Shown piece after piece: positions 45,178-53,038 of a stretch of DNA of 64,000 nucleotides (the stretch's first letter is position 1; each line of letters begins with the position of its first letter). Source of the stretch: Paenibacillus sp. CF384 (GTDB lineage: Bacteria; Bacillota; Bacilli; Paenibacillales; Paenibacillaceae). The DNA lies in NCBI RefSeq assembly GCF_900106745.1, contig NZ_FNNV01000018.1, positions 1 to 64,000 of the forward strand, in the 5' to 3' direction. The position numbers were made by a program, and so were the translations under genes. Below the pieces are notes generated by a model. That model did not search any database. It was not told the DNA's origin and saw only the letters and a program-made list of their open reading frames with translations.

Positions 45178-45676
45178 AGGCAGGAGGTATATGATTAGTT
45201 TAATCGTCGTAGTCTGCTGGATTGCTTTCATCTTCATCTTTTCATCTCAGTCCTATCAGGAACAGAGCATTCAACCTGTCCTGCATCGACTCGTGACGGA
45301 AAATGCACTCAGAGAGGTGCTGCCGGATGTAACCTTCCACTATCATCACAGACTCTATTCCTCCCATGGGGATCCATATTTGTTCATTGAATTTTTATTT
45401 CGTAAAGGCGCGCATTTATTCATGTATGGTGTTCTTTCCATTGGAGCAGCTATCGCTACGAATATGAAGAATCATCCCGCCAGAAGATGGCCGATTCCTC
45501 TCTTTATTGTCCTTATGATCGCTTCGCTAGATGAATTAAACCAGCGTGTATCTCCGGGTCGAACCTCCAATTCCCAGGACGTCCTAGTAGATATTACTGG
45601 AGGCTGCATAGGCTTGTTTGTTTATTTGGCGGGTAGTTATTTTGGAAAGCGTATGAGGAGAGGAGCGAGTCTATAA
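45167..45676 (+). CDS. VanZ-family membrane protein
   Basis: A 169-aa protein with about four membrane helices (MISLIVVVCWIAFIFIFSSQ, LFMYGVLSIGAAIA, LFIVLMIASLDELNQ) and the VanZ motif SLDELNQRVSPGR with a following NSQDVLVDITGG. VanZ gives low teicoplanin resistance in enterococci; most homologues have unknown roles. The start may be 45167 (overlapping the LCP gene by 11 bp) or 45191, which follows AGGAGG very closely. Confidence 0.88.
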   Translation: MSNKGRRYMISLIVVVCWIAFIFIFSSQSYQEQSIQPVLHRLVTENALREVLPDVTFHYHHRLYSSHGDPYLFIEFLFRKGAHLFMYGVLSIGAAIATNMKNHPARRWPIPLFIVLMIASLDELNQRVSPGRTSNSQDVLVDITGGCIGLFVYLAGSYFGKRMRRGASL

Positions 45677-45937
45677 ATGATACCATCTTCGATTAAAATC
45701 TTAGCGTTGCTAATTGGTATATTGAACAACACGCCCACTGAAGTATCCCTTTATACCATTGTGGAATGCCCGCATGAGCATTGTTACGAGGCAACGAATG
45801 GATTAGAATCTCATTGTTTGTTCAGTGAAACTAATTTTATGCCAGAAACACCGTTATACATAGGTGATAAAGTATATGCTATTCTTCTTCAAAATGAAGA
45901 ACATAGAGTGGTTCGCATCATTAAAGCGGATCAGTAG
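45677..45937 (+). CDS. hypothetical 86-aa protein
   Basis: No family recognised. The first ~20 residues are hydrophobic (MIPSSIKILALLIGILNNTP) and could be a weak signal or anchor; two Cys (CPHEHC) and a later Cys follow. The C-terminal half looks beta-rich. The start codon directly follows the VanZ stop and GAGGAGAGGAG lies upstream, so it is co-translated with vanZ. Confidence 0.65.
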   Translation: MIPSSIKILALLIGILNNTPTEVSLYTIVECPHEHCYEATNGLESHCLFSETNFMPETPLYIGDKVYAILLQNEEHRVVRIIKADQ

Positions 45938-45975
45938 GCGACGTGCGAATCTGAGTTTATTATAGGAGGGACAAG

Positions 45976-47841
45976 GTGAAGAAACGAAGTTTAAGACTGC
46001 TCCTTTGTATGGCAACGTTGCTCACGTTGATCTGGATCTGGAGCGGAAGGGGAACGAGCTTTTACGAGCATGCGGATGGGGCAGTAGGGCCAATTACGGT
46101 TCAATTAACCGAAACATCGGAAGCTTTCAATAATCCGATCATGGGCTTCAGACCGTCGCGCAACATCAATGATAGATCATTTCCGAAACGGGAATATGCA
46201 GATATCTATAAACATTATATCAAGTACACCGATCTAGAATACGATGCAACGGACTCTGTACAGAAGATCATCGATTGGAGCAACAGAGCCTGGGCAGGCA
46301 TTGAGAAGAAAAATATTAAGGTTGTTCCTAGAGTCGTCATAGTTTACCCGGGTGCAGGGGAATATTGGCCGAATGGGGTCGAACATGGCGATCCCGTTAA
46401 TCAATGGCTGTCAGAAGACTTGAAATCGCGACTTGTGGCGTTTATCGCAAAGATCGGGCAAGCTTGGGATAATGACCCGCGAGTAGCTTTTGTAGAGCTT
46501 GGACTATATGGAAACTGGGGAGAGCAGCATATTCATCCCAGAAAATTTGCAGACCGCTCCAATCAAATTCCGCTCAGTTTCCAAATTGCGCTTGGGGATG
46601 CGTACGAGGCTGCCTTCCATAACAAGAAAGTACTCGTGCGTTATCCGGAGACGTTCAAGGATTACGAATTCGGCATTCAATGGGATTCCTTCGCGCTACC
46701 GGATGATGCTTCCGGCGGGAATGGGGAGATTCGACGTGATACTTGGCGGACGCAGATCAATAGCGGTGAGGTAGCCTACAATTGGGGAAATCAGTCCAAA
46801 CTGGGCGGCAATCCGGATGGAACGCTTAGCAACATCGCAAATACGGATTATGTCATTGACTGGATTATGAAAACACACACCTCTAGCTTGGGGTGGATTT
46901 CGGATTTTTCAGCAAACAACGCAGCAGTCTCAGCAGGGGCTAAAGCGATGCAGAAGGTGCTTGGTTATCGGTACGTGCTGAATCAGGTAACGTTTACGGG
47001 CAATGTGACACCCGGCGGGACGATGAACGTGTTGTTCCAAGTGACCAATAAAGGCTCCTCTCCGTTCTACTATGATTGGCCTGTTGAAGCGAGTCTGCTG
47101 AAGAGTGACGGAACGGTTGCCTGGAAAGGGCTGTTTCAAGCGGATATTCGAAATTGGCTGCCCGGTGACGATTGGAACAGTGCGACTCGAGCCTACAATG
47201 AAGCTCCGGCCGTGAATACGGTTAATGGCATGTTTACAATTCCGAAATCGGTGCCGAACGGAACCTATACGTTGGCTTTGTCCATTCTGGATCCTTCCGG
47301 CTGGAATCCAAGCGTCCGATTCGCGAATACCAACTATTACATCGGAGGCAGGACACCGATCGGTAAGGTTGGCATCGGCAGGAACCCTATTAATCAAAAT
47401 CTCGGACCGTTCGCGAGCTTGAAATCGGATACGTCGCTTGGTTATAGTCAGGAAAGTGTTCCTTATAGCGGATCGGTCGGAAGTAGATTCAGTACGATCA
47501 TCGTTAACGACAGAGCGCTTAGTTTTGAAGCAAAGCCAACGATTATTAAAGGTGTGACGATGGTTCCTTTCCGTCAAATTTTTGAGGCGCTGGGTATGAT
47601 GGTGGAATGGAACAATGCGACCAAATCGGTCATTGCTTCCAAAGAGAATATAACCATTAAGATGGCTGGCGGCAGTTATAAAGCAAGTGTGAATAACAAG
47701 GAGTTCCAAATAACGCCTGCCCCATTTGTTTCAACGGAAAGCATGTTTTATGTGAATCTGCGATTTATCAGTGAAGCTGCCGGTGCCAAAGTCAGCTGGG
47801 ATAACGATAATAAAGTAGCTACCATTAAAACTACAGATTAA
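45976..47841 (+). CDS. secreted DUF4832 glycosidase-like protein with copper-amine-oxidase-like domain
   Basis: A 621-aa exported protein, last gene of the EPS operon. The N-terminal helix (LRLLLCMATLLTLIWIWSG) is a signal or anchor. The following ~300 residues resemble DUF4832, a TIM-barrel domain related to glycoside hydrolases (FVELGLYGNWGEQHIHP carries a candidate catalytic Glu). A beta-sandwich region follows (NVLFQVTNKGSSPFYYDW). The last ~120 residues are a copper-amine-oxidase N-terminal-like domain (IIKGVTMVPFRQIFEALGMM). It may trim or release the polysaccharide. GTG start behind AGGAGGG. Confidence 0.82.
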   Translation: MKKRSLRLLLCMATLLTLIWIWSGRGTSFYEHADGAVGPITVQLTETSEAFNNPIMGFRPSRNINDRSFPKREYADIYKHYIKYTDLEYDATDSVQKIIDWSNRAWAGIEKKNIKVVPRVVIVYPGAGEYWPNGVEHGDPVNQWLSEDLKSRLVAFIAKIGQAWDNDPRVAFVELGLYGNWGEQHIHPRKFADRSNQIPLSFQIALGDAYEAAFHNKKVLVRYPETFKDYEFGIQWDSFALPDDASGGNGEIRRDTWRTQINSGEVAYNWGNQSKLGGNPDGTLSNIANTDYVIDWIMKTHTSSLGWISDFSANNAAVSAGAKAMQKVLGYRYVLNQVTFTGNVTPGGTMNVLFQVTNKGSSPFYYDWPVEASLLKSDGTVAWKGLFQADIRNWLPGDDWNSATRAYNEAPAVNTVNGMFTIPKSVPNGTYTLALSILDPSGWNPSVRFANTNYYIGGRTPIGKVGIGRNPINQNLGPFASLKSDTSLGYSQESVPYSGSVGSRFSTIIVNDRALSFEAKPTIIKGVTMVPFRQIFEALGMMVEWNNATKSVIASKENITIKMAGGSYKASVNNKEFQITPAPFVSTESMFYVNLRFISEAAGAKVSWDNDNKVATIKTTD

Positions 47842-47843
47842 GC

Positions 47844-47872
47844 TTGACATGATACGTATTGTATCATAAATT
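47844..47872 (+). promoter_or_regulatory. promoter of the DUF1854 gene with operator in the spacer
   Basis: TTGACA (47844-47849), 17 bp, TAAATT (47867-47872). GATACGTATTGTATC (47851-47865) fills the spacer: the same arrangement as at the EPS promoter 23.6 kb away. Confidence 0.8.
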
Positions 47873-47907
47873 TAAAGAGACGATCGCGAATAGATTAATC
47901 TATGGAA

Positions 47908-47930
47908 GAGGGCAGGCCTTGGCCTGCTCT
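47908..47930 (+). other. hairpin in the DUF1854 leader
   Basis: AGGGCAGGCC-TT-GGCCTGCTCT followed by ATTTCC. It lies about 30 nt after the predicted start of transcription. Could terminate EPS read-through weakly or fold in the leader. Confidence 0.5.
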
Positions 47931-47988
47931 ATTTCCTGATCCCATCGCTGCTAACCATCGAATAGATGCCCAGGAGGTGATCTGATTC

Positions 47989-48501
47989 ATGAGCAATCTT
48001 GTCTACATGAAACCGAAGAAAGCGGGTCCGATTCTACTTTATCGCTCAGAGGACGGCACTTTAATGGCAGAGGATAAGGATGGACGGCAGTACCAGCGAG
48101 TGAAGCTGGTGCGAGAGCTTCCCCATTCGTTTCCGGATCGCTTCATTTCCATTCGAAGTGAACTGAACGAGGAGATCATGCTGCTGCACGAAATTGATCA
48201 ATTGGATGAACGCAGCCAAAGAGCAGCAAGGGAAGAGCTGAACAGGCAGAACTTAGTTCCTTCTATTAGAAGGATCACGTCTATCCGTAAGCATTGTACA
48301 GAATGGAACTGGCAGGTGGACACCGACTTCGGCAGACTCACCATTACGATGGATAACCTGCTCGATCATGTCCATGCAATCAACGCTGGCCGCTGGATTA
48401 TTACCGATATGGATGGCCGTCGGTATATGCTTTCGAATGTGGAGAACATGGATGCGGAGAGCCAGTATTGGTGGATCAATAGCAGGGACCCTTTTTTTTA
48501 A
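47989..48501 (+). CDS. DUF1854 domain protein
   Basis: A 170-aa soluble protein matching the DUF1854 pattern: DKDGRQYQRVKLVRELPHSF, EEIMLLHEIDQLDERSQ, the EELNRQNLVPSIRRITSI segment, WNWQVDTDFG and ITDMDGRRYMLSN. The family is often next to, or linked with, ABC exporters (in some bacteria a cyanophycin-associated one), but its function is unknown. A near-consensus AGGAGGTGAT lies eight bases before the ATG, and the promoter has the recurrent operator, so expression is probably strong when derepressed. Confidence 0.8.
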   Translation: MSNLVYMKPKKAGPILLYRSEDGTLMAEDKDGRQYQRVKLVRELPHSFPDRFISIRSELNEEIMLLHEIDQLDERSQRAAREELNRQNLVPSIRRITSIRKHCTEWNWQVDTDFGRLTITMDNLLDHVHAINAGRWIITDMDGRRYMLSNVENMDAESQYWWINSRDPFF

Positions 48502-48508
48502 TGTTAAA

Positions 48509-48523
48509 GATACGTTTTGTAAC
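48509..48523. promoter_or_regulatory. operator copy GATACGTTTTGTAAC before the PilZ gene
   Basis: Fits the 15-bp dyad with one mismatch; lies 27 bp before the PilZ start codon and 8 bp after the DUF1854 stop. No good -35/-10 pair was found around it. Confidence 0.55.
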
Positions 48524-48549
48524 ATACGACGAAACGAGGCGTAGCGACA

Positions 48550-49002
48550 ATGGAGACGGAGATGAAGCCGCGGGAGCATGTGAGAATGAAGCTAATCGGC
48601 GGCGTACGGGCTGAAATGTCAATTTGTCACATTGAAGGATACGATGGGGATACCAGTAAGCCAACGCCGATTCTAATTCAAAATATGAGTCCATCGGGCT
48701 TACAGGTTCTGAGCCATCTCCGACTGCCTGTCAACCGAAGCTATATGCTCCAAGTTGTGGTTACACTCGGAGAGTGGCAGTTCAGTCTGCTCGCACATAC
48801 GGTGTGGAGGAGACTTGAAGGCAATCATTACATTTACGGCTGTGCTTTACTTCCGGATGAGGGAATCCGTAAAGGATTACTTTGTGCGTTGCTTGCAAAG
48901 CTGCAGGCTATGCGTCCGAAGCAGCAGCGAATTCATGAATTGTACAAGCGCATGAACTATAGGAAAGAATCAAGCTACGCGCGATTGGATGTTAGGGGCT
49001 AA
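48550..49002 (+). CDS. PilZ domain protein (c-di-GMP receptor candidate)
   Basis: A 150-aa protein. REHVR near the N-terminus (RxxxR) and NMSPSGLQV (the D/N-x-S-x-x-G motif) about 40 residues later match PilZ, a cyclic-di-GMP-binding beta-barrel. A C-terminal helix follows (GLLCALLAKLQAMRPKQQRI). C-di-GMP usually controls the switch from motility to matrix production, which fits the location behind the EPS operon. The ATG at 48562 (GGAG upstream) is an alternative start. Confidence 0.8.
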   Translation: METEMKPREHVRMKLIGGVRAEMSICHIEGYDGDTSKPTPILIQNMSPSGLQVLSHLRLPVNRSYMLQVVVTLGEWQFSLLAHTVWRRLEGNHYIYGCALLPDEGIRKGLLCALLAKLQAMRPKQQRIHELYKRMNYRKESSYARLDVRG

Positions 49003-49007
49003 GCAAA

Positions 49008-49073
49008 GGGCGATGGGGAGAGATCAGCTTTAGTGCTGATTAAGACTCCGCATTGCCCATCTATTTTTATTTT
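49008..49073 (+). terminator. intrinsic terminator after the PilZ gene
   Basis: GGGCGATGGGGAG and CTCCGCATTGCCC pair around an inner hairpin ATCAGC/GCTGAT, followed by TATTTTTATTTT. Confidence 0.88.
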
Positions 49074-49125
49074 GTTATGAAAGCGCATACACGACAAATT
49101 CTTGCTTTATTCACGTTCTTCCCTA

Positions 49126-49205
49126 TTGACATGTAGCGATAATTGTCGTATTCTAACTTCGATACATTTCGTAACATTATTATATGAATTGCTACATATA
49201 GTAGT
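49126..49205 (+). promoter_or_regulatory. promoter and operator cluster of the small zinc-ribbon gene
   Basis: TTGACA (49126-49131), 17 bp, TATTCT (49149-49154). A degenerate dyad (GCGATAATTGTCG) lies in the spacer. Better copies follow downstream: GATACATTTCGTAAC (49161-49175) and GCTACATATAGTAGT (49191-49205), 30 bp apart. Confidence 0.65.
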
Positions 49206-49234
49206 TAGAATCCGATCAAGAAGGGGCGATTGAC

Positions 49235-49459
49235 ATGACGAATAAGGAACAATTTCATTGTGTAGGCTGCGGAGGGACGCTTACGAGTATGGATGCGGAA
49301 GTGGTGTTTGTAACCGGCTTTTATCGAGTCATCCATCCGCTGGGTTTATGCAAGGCTTGCTTTATCCAATCGCAAGAAAATGAACAGCAAAGAGATGCAC
49401 TTGTTGCAGACTTTACCCGTTCCTATAATGCGGAACACCTGCTTGTTGCGTATAGCTAA
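49235..49459 (+). CDS. small zinc-ribbon-like protein, 74 aa
   Basis: Two Cys pairs, HCVGCGG near residue 8 and LCKACF near residue 45, could bind one zinc. Between them is FVTGFYRVIHPLGL. No known family was recognised with certainty. It is preceded by AAGAAGGGGCG and by a promoter with several copies of the recurrent operator, so it probably belongs to the same regulon as EPS. Confidence 0.7.
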   Translation: MTNKEQFHCVGCGGTLTSMDAEVVFVTGFYRVIHPLGLCKACFIQSQENEQQRDALVADFTRSYNAEHLLVAYS

Positions 49460-49570
49460 TCGGTCGAGTGAACGTAAAACTTCCAATCCCTTCCTTACTT
49501 CGTTATACTGATGGAGATGTGAAGTTGGAATGAGTACCATTCGGCTTCCCTAAAGCAGGAGGGGATAGAT

Positions 49571-50509
49571 GTGGATTATCGGTCCGAGCAAGACGAGCAG
49601 CAGCCGCTCGTTCGTCTTCAGCAGGTAACGAAAGTCATCGGTAGACGCACCATCATCGAGGATCTTACATTGGATTTACCTAGGTCGGAAGTATTCGGAT
49701 TTCTTGGGCCTAACGGAGCCGGCAAAACGACGACAATTCGGATGATGGTAGGTTTGATGAAGCTGACCAAAGGCGACGTCCTTATTGAAGGACACAGCAT
49801 CCGGACAGATTATGAGAACGCCATTCGTCATGTCGGAGCTATCGTAGAGAATCCTGAAATGTACAAATATTTGACCGGTTTTCAAAATCTGCTGCACTAC
49901 TCGCGGATGGTGCCGGGAATAACGAAGCAGCGCATAGACGAGGTCGTTGAGCTTGTCGGGTTGAAAAGTCGGATTCACGATAAAGTGAAAACCTACTCGC
50001 TCGGCATGCGTCAACGGCTTGGCGTCGCGCAAGCCATTATGCATAAACCGTCGCTTCTCATCTTGGACGAGCCTACGAATGGGCTTGACCCAGCCGGGAT
50101 TCGTGAGCTTCGCGATTATTTAAGGAAGCTGTCCAAGGAAGAAGGCATCACGGTATTCGTCTCGAGTCATTTGCTCAGCGAGATGGAGCTCATGTGCGAT
50201 CGGGTTGCGATTATCCAAGCAGGCAAGCTCATCGATGTTCGCAGTATTCGTCCCGGCACACCGCTCGCGGATGAGACGAATCAAGTGCTCTTCGAGGTGG
50301 ATCAGCCGGATGCCGCTGTGCAGCTGATGGCTGAGCATGGCGCATCTCGAGAAGCGGATGCGGCGCTTGTAAGGGCTGACCGGGAAACGATCGCGCGGCT
50401 CAATGCCGAACTCGTTGAAGCGGGCATTAAAGTGTACGGCATTCGCGTCCTGAACAAGTCGCTGGAAGATCAGTTCCTAGAGATGACAGGAGGTGAGCAG
50501 GTTGTTTGA
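49571..50509 (+). CDS. ABC transporter ATP-binding protein
   Basis: A 312-aa ATPase of a bacitracin/antibiotic-type exporter (BcrA-like). Walker A GPNGAGKTTT, signature YSLGMRQRLG, Walker B LLILDEPTNGLDPAG, switch His in VSSHLLSEME. The C-terminal ~80 residues form the extra domain typical of this class. It starts with GTG at 49571 behind AGGAGGGG, and overlaps the permease gene by 8 bp. The substrate is unknown. Confidence 0.93.
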   Translation: MDYRSEQDEQQPLVRLQQVTKVIGRRTIIEDLTLDLPRSEVFGFLGPNGAGKTTTIRMMVGLMKLTKGDVLIEGHSIRTDYENAIRHVGAIVENPEMYKYLTGFQNLLHYSRMVPGITKQRIDEVVELVGLKSRIHDKVKTYSLGMRQRLGVAQAIMHKPSLLILDEPTNGLDPAGIRELRDYLRKLSKEEGITVFVSSHLLSEMELMCDRVAIIQAGKLIDVRSIRPGTPLADETNQVLFEVDQPDAAVQLMAEHGASREADAALVRADRETIARLNAELVEAGIKVYGIRVLNKSLEDQFLEMTGGEQVV

Positions 50510-51302
50510 TTTCCTGCAGCTCGTACGTAATGAGAATATGAAGATTTATCGCCGTATCGGCACCTGGATCATGCTCGGCATTATTCTGCTGATCGTTATC
50601 GTTGTCAGCTCGCTGTCCAAAGCATTCTCTGAGCATGATACGATGTGGACGATTATGAACGGGATCGAACAGTTTACCTATTACCTCATTACCATCTTCA
50701 CCGTCGTAGTCTCGGCGGAGTGTGTAGCCGGCGAGTTCTCGGCAGGCACGATAAAGCTGCTGCTGATTCGCCCGTGGAGTCGCTCGAAGATCTTGCTTTC
50801 CAAATACATAGCGCTGCTGTTGTTCGCACTGACGCTCTCCGTCTTGATGCTGGTGTCATCCTATGTGCTTAACTTGATCTTGTTCGGCTATAACGACAGT
50901 GCAACTGCAAATGCGGCACTGGGCGTGCTAAACAACTCTCATCCGCTGTCCTATATGATTCAAGTGTATCTGCTGGATTACATCGGGCTTATCATGATTG
51001 TCACATTCGCTTTCATGCTCTCGACGATCTTCCGCAGCGGCGGTCTGGCCATCGGCTTATCGATGTTCATCTACTTCTTCGGGCTGATTGCAAGCGGTTT
51101 GCTCTTCAATCTCAAGTATGCATGGGTAGAATATCTGCTGTTCCTTCACTTGGATTTGAAGCAATACCTGCAGAGCTCGGTCATCACGCACAATATACAT
51201 GAATTGACCATGGGCTTCTCGCTGGCGGTACTGGCAGTTTACTATATTGTATTCGTGAGCATCACGTGGCTGATATTTAATAAACGTGATGTTGCTACTT
51301 AA
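50502..51302 (+). CDS. ABC-2 type transporter permease
   Basis: A 266-aa membrane protein with six predicted helices (IMLGIILLIVIVVSSLS, FTYYLITIFTVVVSAEC, LLLFALTLSVLMLVSSYVL and others) and the ABC-2 motif VAGEFSAGTIKLLLIRPWSR. It pairs with the ATPase encoded just upstream. TTG at 50502 is chosen because AGGAGG lies exactly eight bases upstream; the in-frame GTG at 50493 lies within that site. Confidence 0.9.
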   Translation: MFDFLQLVRNENMKIYRRIGTWIMLGIILLIVIVVSSLSKAFSEHDTMWTIMNGIEQFTYYLITIFTVVVSAECVAGEFSAGTIKLLLIRPWSRSKILLSKYIALLLFALTLSVLMLVSSYVLNLILFGYNDSATANAALGVLNNSHPLSYMIQVYLLDYIGLIMIVTFAFMLSTIFRSGGLAIGLSMFIYFFGLIASGLLFNLKYAWVEYLLFLHLDLKQYLQSSVITHNIHELTMGFSLAVLAVYYIVFVSITWLIFNKRDVAT

Positions 51303-51305
51303 TGG

Positions 51306-51341
51306 AAAGAGAGAAGGGTTAATCACCCTTCTCTCTTTTTG
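51306..51341 (+). terminator. intrinsic terminator of the ABC operon
   Basis: AAAGAGAGAAGGGT-taatc-ACCCTTCTCTCTTT, a perfect 14-bp stem ending in a T-run. Confidence 0.95.
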
Positions 51342-51406
51342 TTTGCATTCAATTGACTGGAAGGCCACGCTTAAATTTCATTGTGGTGCAAAGTTCGACA
51401 ACTTAT

Positions 51407-51447
51407 TTGATATACATTTCGTATCATTGCTATATACGTTCGGTATC
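51407..51447 (+). promoter_or_regulatory. promoter of the coiled-coil gene with two operator copies
   Basis: TTGATA (51407-51412) and TATATA (51431-51436) form a promoter with an 18-bp spacer. TATACATTTCGTATC (51411-51425) covers the spacer, and TATACGTTCGGTATC (51433-51447) covers the -10 and start region; the centres are 22 bp apart, about two helical turns. Confidence 0.75.
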
Positions 51448-51526
51448 ATTTCGGTGCAAGTAGCTTATTACAATTCTGTTTATTAAAAGTAAAACGCGCA
51501 GCGGCGCAAAAGGAGATTAAAGTTCC

Positions 51527-52309
51527 ATGAGATTAACGAACAAAAAGCCAAGAAATAAGAAAGTAGTAATCGCAATAGCATCAGGGGCAATTGCACTTAC
51601 TATGATCGCAGGCAGCGCATATGCAGCAACAGTAGGATTAACATTCACAGGAAGTGCAACACTTGCTAACATCACTAATCAGTTAACGGGTCTTGGTAAC
51701 AAGGTACATACTTACGAAGCAAATGAGTCCAAGTTGCTTGCAAAGATCAATGATGTAAAGGCAAACGCAAACTCGCGCATTGCGTCAGCAAACGAACTTA
51801 TTCTAAATCTTAAAACTGAATTGGCGGCTAAGCAAGCTGATAACGCTCAACTTGTTGGACAAGTCAGCCAGCTTCAGGCTCAAGTTATTGATGTTCAAAA
51901 ACAACTCGAAAAATTAGATCTAGAAAACCAACAACTCAGAGTGAATCAACGTGGGTATGGTCTATTAATTGAGCAGCTGCAGAGCCAGATTGGACAATTG
52001 GGTAACACGATTATGAATCTTAATGAACAAATCGGATGGCTAAATGATGAAAAAGCAGAACTGCAAGCTAAAAATACTGAACAGGAGGCAGAGATAGAGC
52101 GGTTGAAAGCAGAGCTTAGCGATGCCAACCAAACTGAACAGGGGACTGAGGTTGAGCGGTTGAACACAGAGCTTAACAACGCCAACCAAGCTGTACAAGA
52201 TGCCGGCCATGCATCTGATGCAGTTGGCGCTCAAACCAATGGAGACAACCCATTGTCTGCTGACGAAATCAACAGTATTGACACAACGCTTATTGATGTT
52301 ACGAACTAA
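51527..52309 (+). CDS. secreted coiled-coil protein
   Basis: A 260-aa protein. Residues 1-33 form a signal peptide (VVIAIASGAIALTMIAGSAYA, cleavage after AYA). Residues about 55-225 are a nearly continuous coiled coil (ELAAKQADNAQLVGQVSQLQ, AELQAKNTEQEAEIERLKAE). The acidic C-terminus has no sorting or membrane motif. It could be a fibrous matrix or wall-associated protein. It has its own promoter with two operator copies shared in design with the EPS promoter, suggesting co-regulation. AAGGAG lies eleven bases before the ATG. Confidence 0.8.
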   Translation: MRLTNKKPRNKKVVIAIASGAIALTMIAGSAYAATVGLTFTGSATLANITNQLTGLGNKVHTYEANESKLLAKINDVKANANSRIASANELILNLKTELAAKQADNAQLVGQVSQLQAQVIDVQKQLEKLDLENQQLRVNQRGYGLLIEQLQSQIGQLGNTIMNLNEQIGWLNDEKAELQAKNTEQEAEIERLKAELSDANQTEQGTEVERLNTELNNANQAVQDAGHASDAVGAQTNGDNPLSADEINSIDTTLIDVTN

Positions 52310-52342
52310 TTGATCAAAGCTTAACAGTCATCTAGCTCAAGA

Positions 52343-52393
52343 AAGAAAAAGAGCCGCTGCCTTCACTACGTAAGTGACGGGAAGCGGCGCTCT
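52343..52393 (-). terminator. terminator between coiled-coil and bactofilin genes
   Basis: Imperfect stem AGAGC-GCCGCTT...AGCGGC-GCTCT with inner CACT/AGTG, followed on the minus strand by TTTTTCTTTC. It ends the bactofilin transcript and may also stop the plus strand. Confidence 0.7.
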
Positions 52394-52429
52394 ATATGTT
52401 GCTAAAGGCAGAAGGCTAGCTCGCAGGTC

Positions 52430-52882
52430 TCAACCGGCCTGCCGGGCTTTTTCCTTCGCTTGTGTTTCCTTCACCTGTTGTTGCTGCTGGAGTGCAGGTT
52501 CAGCGACTCCGTCCTGCGAATGCCGATTTCGCTGCTCGACAGCACGCTCCATGCGGCAGTTGCCGTTATAGATGCCTCCGTCTTGAATCAGCATCGTGTG
52601 GGCGAGCACATTGCCGAACAATTGACCGGAGGCGGTGATGGTCAATCTTCCTTTTGCCACGATATCTCCGAATACCTTACCTGCAATCGTTAGGTCGCGC
52701 GCAATAATGCCCGATCTCGCCACGCCGCATTCCCCGATAATGACATCGCCTTTACAATCGATATCCCCCCGGTATTCACCTTCGATCCGAATGCTGCTTT
52801 CACTAACTAACTTCCCTTCTACATGCGTGCCTAGTCCGATCAGAGTTTCGGCCGAACCAGACCGTTTGGACTCTTTGAACAT
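52430..52882 (-). CDS. bactofilin (polymer-forming cytoskeletal protein)
   Basis: A 150-aa protein. The core (about residues 10-110) has the beta-helix pattern of bactofilins: ETLIGLGTHVEGKLVSESSI, RIEGEYRGDIDCKGDVIIGE, DLTIAGKVFGDIVAKGRLTI. The C-terminal tail is Gln-rich and charged. Bactofilins self-assemble into filaments that place cell-wall or envelope enzymes. The ATG at 52882 is used, with GGGAGG about twelve bases upstream; the longer frame to 52963 lacks a ribosome site. Confidence 0.88.
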   Translation of the reverse strand: MFKESKRSGSAETLIGLGTHVEGKLVSESSIRIEGEYRGDIDCKGDVIIGECGVARSGIIARDLTIAGKVFGDIVAKGRLTITASGQLFGNVLAHTMLIQDGGIYNGNCRMERAVEQRNRHSQDGVAEPALQQQQQVKETQAKEKARQAG

Positions 52883-53038
52883 CGCTGCGATCATCCTCCC
52901 TCTCGTACGGTAGGTCATATAGCTATTTATTCTTGGAAGCTTTAAAACATGCCAATTCCGCATGTATACCCGCTAGAAGGGGGGTGAAAGCTAGTCTAAG
53001 AAGGAATGGCTGTTATCGCATGAAAAGGGGGGCTGGAC

